NCBI GenBank assembly: GCA_013112715.1
Contig: JABFGB010000010.1
Coordinates: forward strand, 1 to 64,000
DNA length: 64,000 nucleotides
Source: Chloroflexota bacterium
GTDB lineage: Bacteria; Chloroflexota; Anaerolineae; Aggregatilineales; J027
Reading direction: 5' to 3'
Under the pieces are notes generated by a model. It had not been told where the DNA came from. It saw nothing but the letters and a program-made list of their open reading frames with translations, and did no database searches. The translations under genes and the position numbers were made by a program. Positions 42,727 to 50,785 of this stretch are shown piece by piece (within the stretch, counting starts at the first letter, position 1; each line of letters begins with the position of its first letter).

Positions 42727-44103
42727 TTGGAAACCCCCCATTTTCAACTCCATCGTCACACGCTAGCCAATGGAATGCGGGTGTGGTGTATCCCACGCCC
42801 CAATACGGGCACAGTGGCGATGATGGCCCAGCTGCCTGTCGGATCACGCACGGAAAATAAACACAACAACGGCATCAGTCATTTTCTGGAACACATGGTG
42901 TTTACCGGCACGGAACGTTGGGCCGAGTCTGAGGTGACAGATGTGGTGCGGCGGCGGGGTGGGGAAGTTAATGCCCATACCTCGCGTGAATCCACCAACT
43001 TTCATATCCATGTCGCGGCACAGGATGCTGCTTTTGGTATGGATTGGCTGCATCAGTTAGTGTTTAAACCGACCCTCCTGCCAGAAAAATTTGAAAAAGA
43101 GCGGCAGGTGATTATCAATGAAAAGGGCGGCGAATTCGACCTGTTGCAAACGGTATGGGAATGGATTGAAGATCACAATTGGGGCTGGCATGTTGCACGG
43201 GCCATCCGGCGGCGCATCTATCCCGATTCTTCACTACTATTGTCTATCATCGGGCGGGATAAGACACTTAATGCGATTACCCATCAGGAATTGGTAGATT
43301 ATTATCGGCGCTATTATGTGCCTAACAATGTCACACTGATTGTGGTAGGGGATATTGAACCCCAAGCCGCTTTCGAGTTGGCAGAAAAAACGTTTGGCGA
43401 TATTCCGGCGCGACCCTTCCCGCCGACCCATCCCCCGGTGCGGGTTGTGCCCAATACGTTTGATGTCCGACTACACGGCCCATCGCCAAATGAGCAGGGG
43501 CAATTATTGGTCGGGGTTTTGTTGGATTATGCCGAACACCCGGATCGTTTTGGCTGGTGGATTATCGAAGAAATGCTCGAAAACGCTTGTATGCGCGACA
43601 TCCGTTTTGAACTTGGCCTGACGTATGGGGTCAATGTATTTACCGTGCTGTATACTGATACGGGCTATTTTTGTGTGTACACCTCGGCCAATATTGAGGA
43701 TTTTGACCGAATTCGCCAGATTATAGAAAAGCACCTCAATCGTTTGGTCAATGGCGATTTCACAGCGGAAGAATTGGCGGAGGCCCAAGCCTCGTTACGG
43801 GGTCGGGCACTGCTGAATTTGCAGGATAATATGGAGTTGGCGTGGTGGCTTTCGACGGATGCTCTTGCCTCGCGTGACGATTCGACCCCTATCCCCGATT
43901 ATTTTGCCGAAATTTCGCGTTTAACGCCGGATGAGGTCAAACGCATCGCAGGGCAATATTTCGCGCCACAAAAACGCTTCTATGTTGAACACCGTCCGGT
44001 TGTCACCCCGCGCCGACTTAAGCCATTAGCAGCAGCGGCGGTCTTTGGGATGTTGAGTGCGGCGGTACGGCTGTCGTTTCGCCCCCGGCATCGCGCCAAA
44101 TAA
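42727..44103 (+). CDS. M16 family zinc peptidase
   Basis: 458 residues. The inverted zinc motif HxxEH is HFLEH (near residue 53), with the distal Glu in VIINEKGGE (about 130). The second, inactive M16 domain (about 215-430) includes LTYGVNVFTVLYTDTGYFCVYTS. The C-terminal 25 residues are hydrophobic then basic (AAAAVFGMLSAAVRLSFRPRHRAK), a possible membrane tether. The start is TTG, since the next Met lies inside the first strand. No second M16 gene adjoins it, so it probably acts alone as a homodimer, like single-gene processing peptidases. Confidence 0.92.
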   Translation: METPHFQLHRHTLANGMRVWCIPRPNTGTVAMMAQLPVGSRTENKHNNGISHFLEHMVFTGTERWAESEVTDVVRRRGGEVNAHTSRESTNFHIHVAAQDAAFGMDWLHQLVFKPTLLPEKFEKERQVIINEKGGEFDLLQTVWEWIEDHNWGWHVARAIRRRIYPDSSLLLSIIGRDKTLNAITHQELVDYYRRYYVPNNVTLIVVGDIEPQAAFELAEKTFGDIPARPFPPTHPPVRVVPNTFDVRLHGPSPNEQGQLLVGVLLDYAEHPDRFGWWIIEEMLENACMRDIRFELGLTYGVNVFTVLYTDTGYFCVYTSANIEDFDRIRQIIEKHLNRLVNGDFTAEELAEAQASLRGRALLNLQDNMELAWWLSTDALASRDDSTPIPDYFAEISRLTPDEVKRIAGQYFAPQKRFYVEHRPVVTPRRLKPLAAAAVFGMLSAAVRLSFRPRHRAK

Positions 44104-44108
44104 AATCT

Positions 44109-44141
44109 CACACGCGGCTAAAGCCGCCGTGCTGAATTTAA
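44109..44141 (+). repeat. dispersed palindromic repeat, family 1
   Basis: ACACGCGGCTAA and AGCCGCCGTG form a nearly perfect stem, followed by CTGAATTTAA. It begins 6 bases after the M16 stop. Confidence 0.75.
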
Positions 44142-44151
44142 CTGTAAATAA

Positions 44152-44175
44152 AACCCCTCTTGGTGGGGAGGGGTT
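44152..44175. terminator. family 2 palindrome between convergent genes
   Basis: AACCCCTC pairs perfectly with GAGGGGTT around an 8-base loop. A further GGGTTTTT lies downstream. It probably ends transcription of the M16 gene and of the convergent secreted-protein gene. Confidence 0.5.
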
Positions 44176-44221
44176 GGGTTGAGGGTTTTTGGAGAAGTAA
44201 CTAAGGTTTGTCTCAGCCCAA

Positions 44222-44689
44222 TTAGCGCCGGGATTCAAGGGTATAGGAGATGTCGGTGTCCGTAATGACCACACTGGTCACGCGGCCTGTGCCTGCTTGA
44301 TTTTTGATGAAATTGCGCCACGAAGATGTAATAGACGCATTAATTTGTGCCAGCAAATCGGCGGAGACGGGTTCGCCATTAGAGGTTGCCGAAAGTACCG
44401 ACCATGTGACACGGCCATTGCTCACCGTGGGGGTAATGGTGGTTACGGTGTCATAGCTGGCATTGCGGAAATTGTGGGTCGAACTGATGACGACCTGTCC
44501 CTCTTGTAAATCCACCGATAAGTTGCTGACTCGGCTACGATAGGGGTTGCTCACGCGGTACGACGTATTAATGGTTTCTTCGGTGATGGTCTTGGTGCGC
44601 GTGCCAGATTGAGCGAATGCCGGGAAAGCCATTACTGCCATTACACTAAGCACTACAAGGGCAATCATCATCTTGCGGGCGAGTTTCAT
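44222..44689 (-). CDS. secreted protein, unknown function
   Basis: 155 residues from ATG 44689 (AGAGGAT about 9 bases upstream); an in-frame ATG 27 bases earlier is possible. A signal peptide ending MAFPAFA-QSG is clear. The mature part is Thr/Ser-rich and beta-strand-like, with TITEETINTSYRVSNPYRSRVSNLSVDLQEGQVVISSTH, then ASITSSWRNFIKNQAGTGRVTSVVITDTDISYTLE. The layout (strand, hydrophobic, helix ASI-SW-NFI) suggests a lipid- or ligand-binding fold seen in small Chloroflexota secreted proteins, but no family is named. Upstream is the divergent AAA ATPase gene. Confidence 0.75.
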   Translation of the reverse strand: MKLARKMMIALVVLSVMAVMAFPAFAQSGTRTKTITEETINTSYRVSNPYRSRVSNLSVDLQEGQVVISSTHNFRNASYDTVTTITPTVSNGRVTWSVLSATSNGEPVSADLLAQINASITSSWRNFIKNQAGTGRVTSVVITDTDISYTLESRR

Positions 44690-44834
44690 GGTAGGGTATC
44701 CTCTGTTTTGTTTCATTACATTCCAACGCTTTTTATGCTAACTGGCGAATGTAACCAAAGCGTCAAGCGCTGTAAAAAGTGTGTAACCTGACCGTAAAAT
44801 TCTGGGCGTATTTCTTAAACTTTAGGACTTCTCG

Positions 44835-46277
44835 ATGAGTGAAAATCCCTATAATCCGCTGCAACCCACCAGCGACCCCCTGTTATTTTATGGGCGTGAA
44901 GAAACACTGGCAGCGATTCAACTTCATCTGGTCAGTGGGACGAACCGCCATGCCGTCACGATTTTTGGGCAACGCGGCATGGGCAAAAGCTCCCTGCTAT
45001 CCCAAGTCCCCCTCAATATTGATGAACGGTTTGTGTGTGTCTATATTGATCTGAATCAAGTGGAATTGGATGATGTGAGCGGTTTTATCGCTGCCATTGT
45101 AGATCAGATCCGCGCTATGTTGGAAGTGATCGAAGCCAGCACCTTGCGCCTGCCTGCCTTTCCTGATGTGGCGGACGTGGATTTGTTGGATTGGCTGGCA
45201 GGGGAATATCTGGAAGTAGTATTGGCAGCTATTCGACGGTCACGCCATCTGGTGCTAATGTTTGATGATGTGCATTTGCTGTTTGATGCGATGGACACCG
45301 GAAATCTGCCCGCCCATTTGATGACGTTTTTATCGGTGCTGCTGGATCGTTACGATCGTCTCAATATGATTGCGGCGCTCGACATCACCTATGAAACCCG
45401 TGCTTTGCAAACCGCCCCTTTTGATAATGCCCAATTTCATCACCGCCTGACCAATCTTGCACCCGAAATTGCGGAGGCGGTTGTCACCGAGCCTGTTAAA
45501 GAATTCTACGCATTTGAGCCACCCGCCCTGCGTCAGGTATTGGAATTGGCAGGGGGACATCCATTTCATCTGCATTCTATCTGCCGTTTGATCTATCGCT
45601 TGTATGAACAGGAACGGCGGGTCTCGACGATTGCGATGGTGGATATTGAGGCGGTCTATCCGGCAGCGTTGGAGCAGGCAGGCGATATTGTCCGACCTTT
45701 ATGGGAGCATATTCGTCCGAATGAACGATTAGCACTAACGGCGTTGCTAGATTTACGCAAACATAACCCCCATGAGCATTTTGCGGCGGATGGCCTACGC
45801 GAATGGCTCAGTAAAACCGACTACCCGCTTAACTCGGTTCAATTGGCGGCGGCGCTGAGGGGTTTGGAATATTTGGGAATCGTACAGACCAATGAGCAGG
45901 GGGAATATGCTTTTTCGGCGGGGATTCAGGCGGATTGGTTAACCGTGTATATTGTGGATGCGCCAGCGGAGACCGTGCGGCGTCCGCCCGCCTTAATGCC
46001 CAAACCACGCTTCTCACGGCGCACATTGGCGATGATTGCACTTGGGCCGATTGTCGCCGTCATCCTATTGGGGTTGGCGTTTCTATTGAATGACGATGAC
46101 GAGGTGGACAACCCATCGGCCTCAACTGCTACCTTACAATTGGATATTGAAGCGACGCGCCAAGCAGATTTTGTGACCCAAACCGCTGCTGCCGTGACTC
46201 ATACGGCAACACCAACTTGGACCCCGCAGCCCTCGTTTACACCGACGCCAGAGCCACCGCGTCGTTTTGGGGGTTAG
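44835..46277 (+). CDS. membrane-anchored AAA/STAND-type ATPase with external Thr/Pro stalk
   Basis: 480 residues. An Orc/AAA_16-like N-terminus (DPLLFYGREETLAAIQLHLV) leads to Walker A FGQRGMGKSS (about 45-54) and Walker B LVLMFDDVH (about 139). A helical and winged-helix-like region follows (about 230-370: LRQVLELAGGHPFHLHSICRLIYRLYE, then LRGLEYLGIVQTNEQGEYAFSAG). A membrane helix (about 398-420) and an external stalk (TATPTWTPQPSFTPTPEP) end the protein. The ATPase faces the cytoplasm. Such GREE-type ATPases are common signal switches; the stalk suggests linkage to the envelope. AGGA precedes the ATG. Confidence 0.82.
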   Translation: MSENPYNPLQPTSDPLLFYGREETLAAIQLHLVSGTNRHAVTIFGQRGMGKSSLLSQVPLNIDERFVCVYIDLNQVELDDVSGFIAAIVDQIRAMLEVIEASTLRLPAFPDVADVDLLDWLAGEYLEVVLAAIRRSRHLVLMFDDVHLLFDAMDTGNLPAHLMTFLSVLLDRYDRLNMIAALDITYETRALQTAPFDNAQFHHRLTNLAPEIAEAVVTEPVKEFYAFEPPALRQVLELAGGHPFHLHSICRLIYRLYEQERRVSTIAMVDIEAVYPAALEQAGDIVRPLWEHIRPNERLALTALLDLRKHNPHEHFAADGLREWLSKTDYPLNSVQLAAALRGLEYLGIVQTNEQGEYAFSAGIQADWLTVYIVDAPAETVRRPPALMPKPRFSRRTLAMIALGPIVAVILLGLAFLLNDDDEVDNPSASTATLQLDIEATRQADFVTQTAAAVTHTATPTWTPQPSFTPTPEPPRRFGG

Positions 46278-46289
46278 AGCCATATTCCC

Positions 46290-46679
46290 CTAAAACAATG
46301 TGCCGTCATCAGGATTGACCGGATCAGCTGGGGCAGTCACATCAGTGGGCAGGGGGTCGAGCCGCATCCATGTACGCCCCACGCGAAACAGCATATCGGG
46401 TAGGACGGGTCGGCGTTCATTGGCCGGGAGGCGTTCTTCGCCAATAAACGTGCCATTGCGACTGCCTGTATCTTCTAGCCAAAATTGTTCACCATCAAAC
46501 ATCAAATGAGCGTGTAGGCGCGAGACCTGACTATCATATTCCAAGCTGATGTCCAGCCCTTCCCGCCGCCCAATGGTCAACACCAAAGAACTCATCGGGA
46601 AATCTTTTGGGAGTGGAAAGGCCAAAATCGTGCCATCACGCGGCCCACTCATGAGGGTCACGGTCACTTGTTTGAACAT
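46290..46679 (-). CDS. FHA-domain protein
   Basis: 129 residues. The FHA fold reads LTIGRREGLDISLEYDSQVSRLHAHLMFDGEQFWLEDTGSRNGTFIGEERL, with the phosphothreonine-binding GR, S-R-H and N-G-T residues all present. It lies 11 bases downstream of the TPR-kinase gene on the same strand, with AAAGGA before its ATG, so it likely reads phosphothreonines made by that kinase. The C-terminal tail is acidic and Pro-rich. It is cytoplasmic, with no membrane segment. Confidence 0.92.
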   Translation of the reverse strand: MFKQVTVTLMSGPRDGTILAFPLPKDFPMSSLVLTIGRREGLDISLEYDSQVSRLHAHLMFDGEQFWLEDTGSRNGTFIGEERLPANERRPVLPDMLFRVGRTWMRLDPLPTDVTAPADPVNPDDGTLF

Positions 46680-46690
46680 AGGATTTTCCT

Positions 46691-49600
46691 TTATTCCAAA
46701 TCATCATCACCCAATTTTTGGCGGGCTTCGGCACGTTTGCGGCGCGAGGCTTCGTGGGAGGCATCCACCTCCAAAGCCCGGTTAAAGGCTTTGATGGCAT
46801 CACGATAGCGGCCTTGCGTCATGACCATTTCCCCCAAGTCGTGCCAGAACCATGCGTCATTCGGGGTGACGGAGGTTGCCATTTCATAACATTCGAGGGC
46901 GCGGGCAGTGTCCTCTATTGCCGCAAAAGCCGCACCCATTCCATTCCACGCCCAGCCATAATTGGGGGCAAGTTCAACCGCTTTTTGATAGGCTTCAATC
47001 GCTTCCTCAAAGCGGTCTAGGCGTCGCAAAATCTGCCCACGTCTGGCCCACGCTGATTCATTCCTAGCGTCAATTTTTAGGGCCTCATCCACAACATGCA
47101 GTGCCTGTTCACTACGCCCTAAGTTGAGCAGGGGGTGAACTTGATTAATCCAGTACCACACACTGTTAGGTTCTTCTTGGGCGGCACGTTCATAGCTGGC
47201 AAGAGCTTCTTCCAATCGTGCCATGCTTTCTAAGGCAAGGCCGCGTCCGTTCCATGCCCAACCGTAGTTGTTGTCAATGGCAAGGGCTTGGTCATAGGCT
47301 TGCACGGCATCTTTAAAACGACCCAAGCGTCGCAAAATCTGCCCACGTTTGGCCCAACTTTCGACATGGTTGGGGTTGATTTCAATAGCTCTGGCAAGGG
47401 GTTCAAGCGCCTCGACGTAACGGCCCAATGCCAGATATTCATCGGCTTGGTTGTACCAGAACCAGATGTCATCGGGCAGGATTTCCGCTGCCTTTTGGAA
47501 ACATTGCAAGGCTTCATGGTGGCGATTGAGGGCACTTAAGGCCAAGCCACGTCCGTTTAAGGCCCATCCATAATCCGGGGCGAGTTCAACAGCACGGGTA
47601 TAAGAGGCAAGGGCTTCTTCCAAACGATTGAGCCGACGCAAGACCTGTCCGTGTTTGCCCCATGCACGATAAAAACGCGGATCGGCTTGGAGGGAGCGGT
47701 TGAGGGGGGTGAGGGCCTCATTAAACTGATTGAGGCGTACCAGCACATCGGCTTGGTTATACCAGTAGAGCGCGTTTTCTGGCTCATTCATGGCGGCGCG
47801 TTTATAGGCGTCGAGGGCTTCCTGTAATTTACCCGCGCTTTCAAAGGCCACCCCTTTTTCGTTCCATGCCCACGCATAGGCTGGGTCGAGTTTGAGAGCG
47901 CGATCCAGATAGACAAGGGCAGTCTTGTCATCCCCTAGTCGTCGGTGGGCATTGCCGAGCCGTGCCCATGAACGGGCGTGCTGTGGGTTGACCTTGACGG
48001 CCCGTTCCAAAACGGTAATGGCTTCTTGGAAACGCTCTTGCAGCACCAACAAATTGCCCTGATTGTACCAGTGCCATACGTCGTCGGGATATAGCTCGGC
48101 GGCTTGGCGATAGGCTTGTTGGGCCTCATCAAAACGCCGCAGTCGCTCCAAGACGATGCCTTTACCATTAATCGCCCATGCGTAAGTGGGGTTTAATTCA
48201 ATGGCACGGTCATAGGCTTTGAGGCTGTCCTCATAACGTTCGAGATAACGAAACACCTGTGCCAATTTTGCCCAGCTATAGGAATGGTCGGCCTGCACTT
48301 TGATGGCTTGTTGGGCCACCTCCATCGCGTCTTTATAGCGACCTAAATCCACCAATGTCTCAGCTTGGTTATACCAGTGCCATACATCATCGGGTTGATA
48401 GACGGCGGCTTGCTGGAAGGCTTCGAAGGCTTCATCCAAACGTCCCAGTGCCTTGAGGCACAGCCCTTTGCCGTTCCATGCCCACGCAAAATTAGGAGTG
48501 AGTTCAAGTGCTCGATTGTAGGCGTTTAGGCCCTGCAAATATTGCCCTTGTGCCCGCAGCACTTGACCGCGTTTGGCCCATGAGGACTCGTGCAGGGGGT
48601 CAATATTGAGGGCGTTGTCTAGCCGATTGAGGGCGTCCTGCCAGCGACCCAATGTAAATAATACGATGGCTTGGTTATACCAGACATGCACATCACCGGG
48701 TTTGATTTCCGCCGCTGTTTCATGCGCCGCCAATGCTCGTTCCAATTGGCCCAGACGCTCCAAAATTTGACCTTTGACCATCCACGCCCAACCGAAACGT
48801 GGATTAATTTCCAGCGCACGGTTGACGGCTTCTAGGGCCTCTTCATTGCGGTTAGCGATCCGCAGGGCACGGGCTTTGCGTGACCATGTATGGGGGCTGT
48901 TGGAATCGAGGGCGAGGGCGCGATCATAGGTTGCCAGTGCCTCGTTTAGATAGCCCAATTCGGTCAGGCTGTAGGCTTTGTCCAACAAATCATTGACCTC
49001 AAGGGCGGGGCCGCTGATTTCAATTTCTGGTGGCTTGCCCGTGATCTGTTCAACCAAGCGAGCTAGAGAATTCGCTAGTTCTCCCCATGTCTGAGGACGA
49101 TTATCGGGCGATTTTTCCAGACAACTCATCAAAAGCGCCTGCACAGAGCGGGGAATCACAAAGGGCAGGTCGTCGGGCAGCTTGGGTTTTTGCTGGTTAT
49201 GGGCGCGTGCCCATTCTGGGAAAGAGGCCGCCGTAAAAACCGTCTGGCGGGCAAGCATTTCATATAACACGCACCCGAAAGCATAAATATCGGAGCGCAG
49301 GTCTAATTCAACCGAACGGCATTGTTCAGGCGACATATAGGGAGCGGTGCCGACGACTGCGCCGACCCTTGTCAGACGTTGGTGTCCGTCGGGGGCATCG
49401 GAATTATCGTCGGGGAGGTCATCAAAATCAAGTGAGCGCACCAAACCAAAATCGGTGACTTTGGCAATCATATCATGATGCACGAGAATGTTACCCGGTT
49501 TTAAATCCCGATGCACCATATCTGGCATTTTTTGGGTGGCGTGCTGCATTCCCAAAGCAATTTGCAACCCAAACGTAATCGCGGTTTCCAGATCAAGGCG

Positions 49601-50776
49601 GTTGTGGTCAATCCATGAGCGCAAATCTGGCCCCAAGCCCTCTGGCCCGGAAATATGTTCCAAGATGATATAGGGGCGGCCATTCCATTTTTGGACTTTG
49701 AGCGCCTGCACGATATGGCGGTGTTTTTCCAAGCGAATCCATGTCAGGGCTTCATGAGTAAAGCGCGTCACAGCCCGTTCATTGTTCAAAAACTTGCTCT
49801 GGAAAGTTTTAATCGCCACTGGGATACGATCTTTGGTGTCGTAACACAAATAGACACTACCCATCCCGCCGGAAAATTTTTGCTTGACCTCAAAACGATC
49901 AGCGATGCGCCCATTATTCACAAAATCGTCGCGTTCATCCGGTTTCTGGCGCACGATAATGGGTGGAGCTTCCATAGATTGATGGGCATCGGAAGGCTCA
50001 ATATCTATGCTGACCGATTCGCCGGAACGGGTTTCGTCGGGGGGTAGATGCACCTGCATATTACTTAACATGGACAAGGCTGGCTCATCGAGGTTACCCT
50101 GTGTCTCGACCTCGAATTTATCTTTTTTACCTTGCGGGGGACGCGGGGTAAATGGGCTAGGCCGAATCTCAGATTCAAATGATTCACCCAGCGCATCTTG
50201 CGTCAAGCCCATGCGTAAATCTGGACTGGGAGTGGTGTCTGGCGCGGGGGTCGGATTTTTGGCGGTAGGCGGATTGATATACCATACCAGCAGGCGTTCG
50301 AGTTCGGCGGGGGTAAAAACCGTACTGCCGCCGGGGATGTCTTCTGCCGCTGCCCACAACGCCGTCGCAATATTACGTTGGGTAGGCAGGCTACGGGCTA
50401 CGCGCATCAACCACTGTAAGTAACGGCTGAGGGATTCACCAATGGCAGGATTCGTGGCATCAAGGGCCAAGGCTCGGCGATAGGCTTGGATGGTCTTGCC
50501 GACATAAAAAATCATCAACTGGGGGTCGCTGCCATTGCCGACTTTTTGCAGGGACAGCCGCGCACACACATCGGCCAATTCCAAATAATCCCCGACATAG
50601 GGCAGATCACGCCGCAAAATCAGCCGCCCCAATTCGCGTACATCGGGGTTGGGGTCGGTTGCAAAGAGGTCAGTGTAATCAGCATCGCGCCGCCGCCGCA
50701 ACAGGCGAGATGATTCCTCGTCGGGCAAACTTAACCGCTTGTATCCATTTTGTGGAACAGAGGGTAGCTCAATCAT
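46691..50776 (-). CDS. Ser/Thr protein kinase with 22 TPR repeats
   Basis: 1361 residues. An N-terminal helical domain (about 1-175) and a disordered linker precede a Hanks kinase (about 293-560) with glycine loop FSGGMGSVYL, VAIK lysine, HRDLKPGNIL and DFG, so active. From about 593 to 1341 there are 22 contiguous 34-residue TPRs, then a basic tail. They fall into three alternating types, WHWYNQA, SWAKRGQVLRR and WAWNGKGLAL, so the true unit is a 102-residue triplet repeated about seven times. No membrane helix. It is the middle gene of an operon with the upstream Clp ATPase (9 bases) and downstream FHA gene (11 bases). The TPR solenoid probably recruits partners or substrates. Confidence 0.93.
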   Translation of the reverse strand: MIELPSVPQNGYKRLSLPDEESSRLLRRRRDADYTDLFATDPNPDVRELGRLILRRDLPYVGDYLELADVCARLSLQKVGNGSDPQLMIFYVGKTIQAYRRALALDATNPAIGESLSRYLQWLMRVARSLPTQRNIATALWAAAEDIPGGSTVFTPAELERLLVWYINPPTAKNPTPAPDTTPSPDLRMGLTQDALGESFESEIRPSPFTPRPPQGKKDKFEVETQGNLDEPALSMLSNMQVHLPPDETRSGESVSIDIEPSDAHQSMEAPPIIVRQKPDERDDFVNNGRIADRFEVKQKFSGGMGSVYLCYDTKDRIPVAIKTFQSKFLNNERAVTRFTHEALTWIRLEKHRHIVQALKVQKWNGRPYIILEHISGPEGLGPDLRSWIDHNRLDLETAITFGLQIALGMQHATQKMPDMVHRDLKPGNILVHHDMIAKVTDFGLVRSLDFDDLPDDNSDAPDGHQRLTRVGAVVGTAPYMSPEQCRSVELDLRSDIYAFGCVLYEMLARQTVFTAASFPEWARAHNQQKPKLPDDLPFVIPRSVQALLMSCLEKSPDNRPQTWGELANSLARLVEQITGKPPEIEISGPALEVNDLLDKAYSLTELGYLNEALATYDRALALDSNSPHTWSRKARALRIANRNEEALEAVNRALEINPRFGWAWMVKGQILERLGQLERALAAHETAAEIKPGDVHVWYNQAIVLFTLGRWQDALNRLDNALNIDPLHESSWAKRGQVLRAQGQYLQGLNAYNRALELTPNFAWAWNGKGLCLKALGRLDEAFEAFQQAAVYQPDDVWHWYNQAETLVDLGRYKDAMEVAQQAIKVQADHSYSWAKLAQVFRYLERYEDSLKAYDRAIELNPTYAWAINGKGIVLERLRRFDEAQQAYRQAAELYPDDVWHWYNQGNLLVLQERFQEAITVLERAVKVNPQHARSWARLGNAHRRLGDDKTALVYLDRALKLDPAYAWAWNEKGVAFESAGKLQEALDAYKRAAMNEPENALYWYNQADVLVRLNQFNEALTPLNRSLQADPRFYRAWGKHGQVLRRLNRLEEALASYTRAVELAPDYGWALNGRGLALSALNRHHEALQCFQKAAEILPDDIWFWYNQADEYLALGRYVEALEPLARAIEINPNHVESWAKRGQILRRLGRFKDAVQAYDQALAIDNNYGWAWNGRGLALESMARLEEALASYERAAQEEPNSVWYWINQVHPLLNLGRSEQALHVVDEALKIDARNESAWARRGQILRRLDRFEEAIEAYQKAVELAPNYGWAWNGMGAAFAAIEDTARALECYEMATSVTPNDAWFWHDLGEMVMTQGRYRDAIKAFNRALEVDASHEASRRKRAEARQKLGDDDLE

Positions 50777-50785
50777 AGTCCGTCA

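Noticed and set aside
46691..49010. Regular about 102-bp periodicity resembling a repeat array
   Set aside because: It is the coding sequence of the TPR repeats, not a CRISPR or satellite; the repeats diverge at DNA level.
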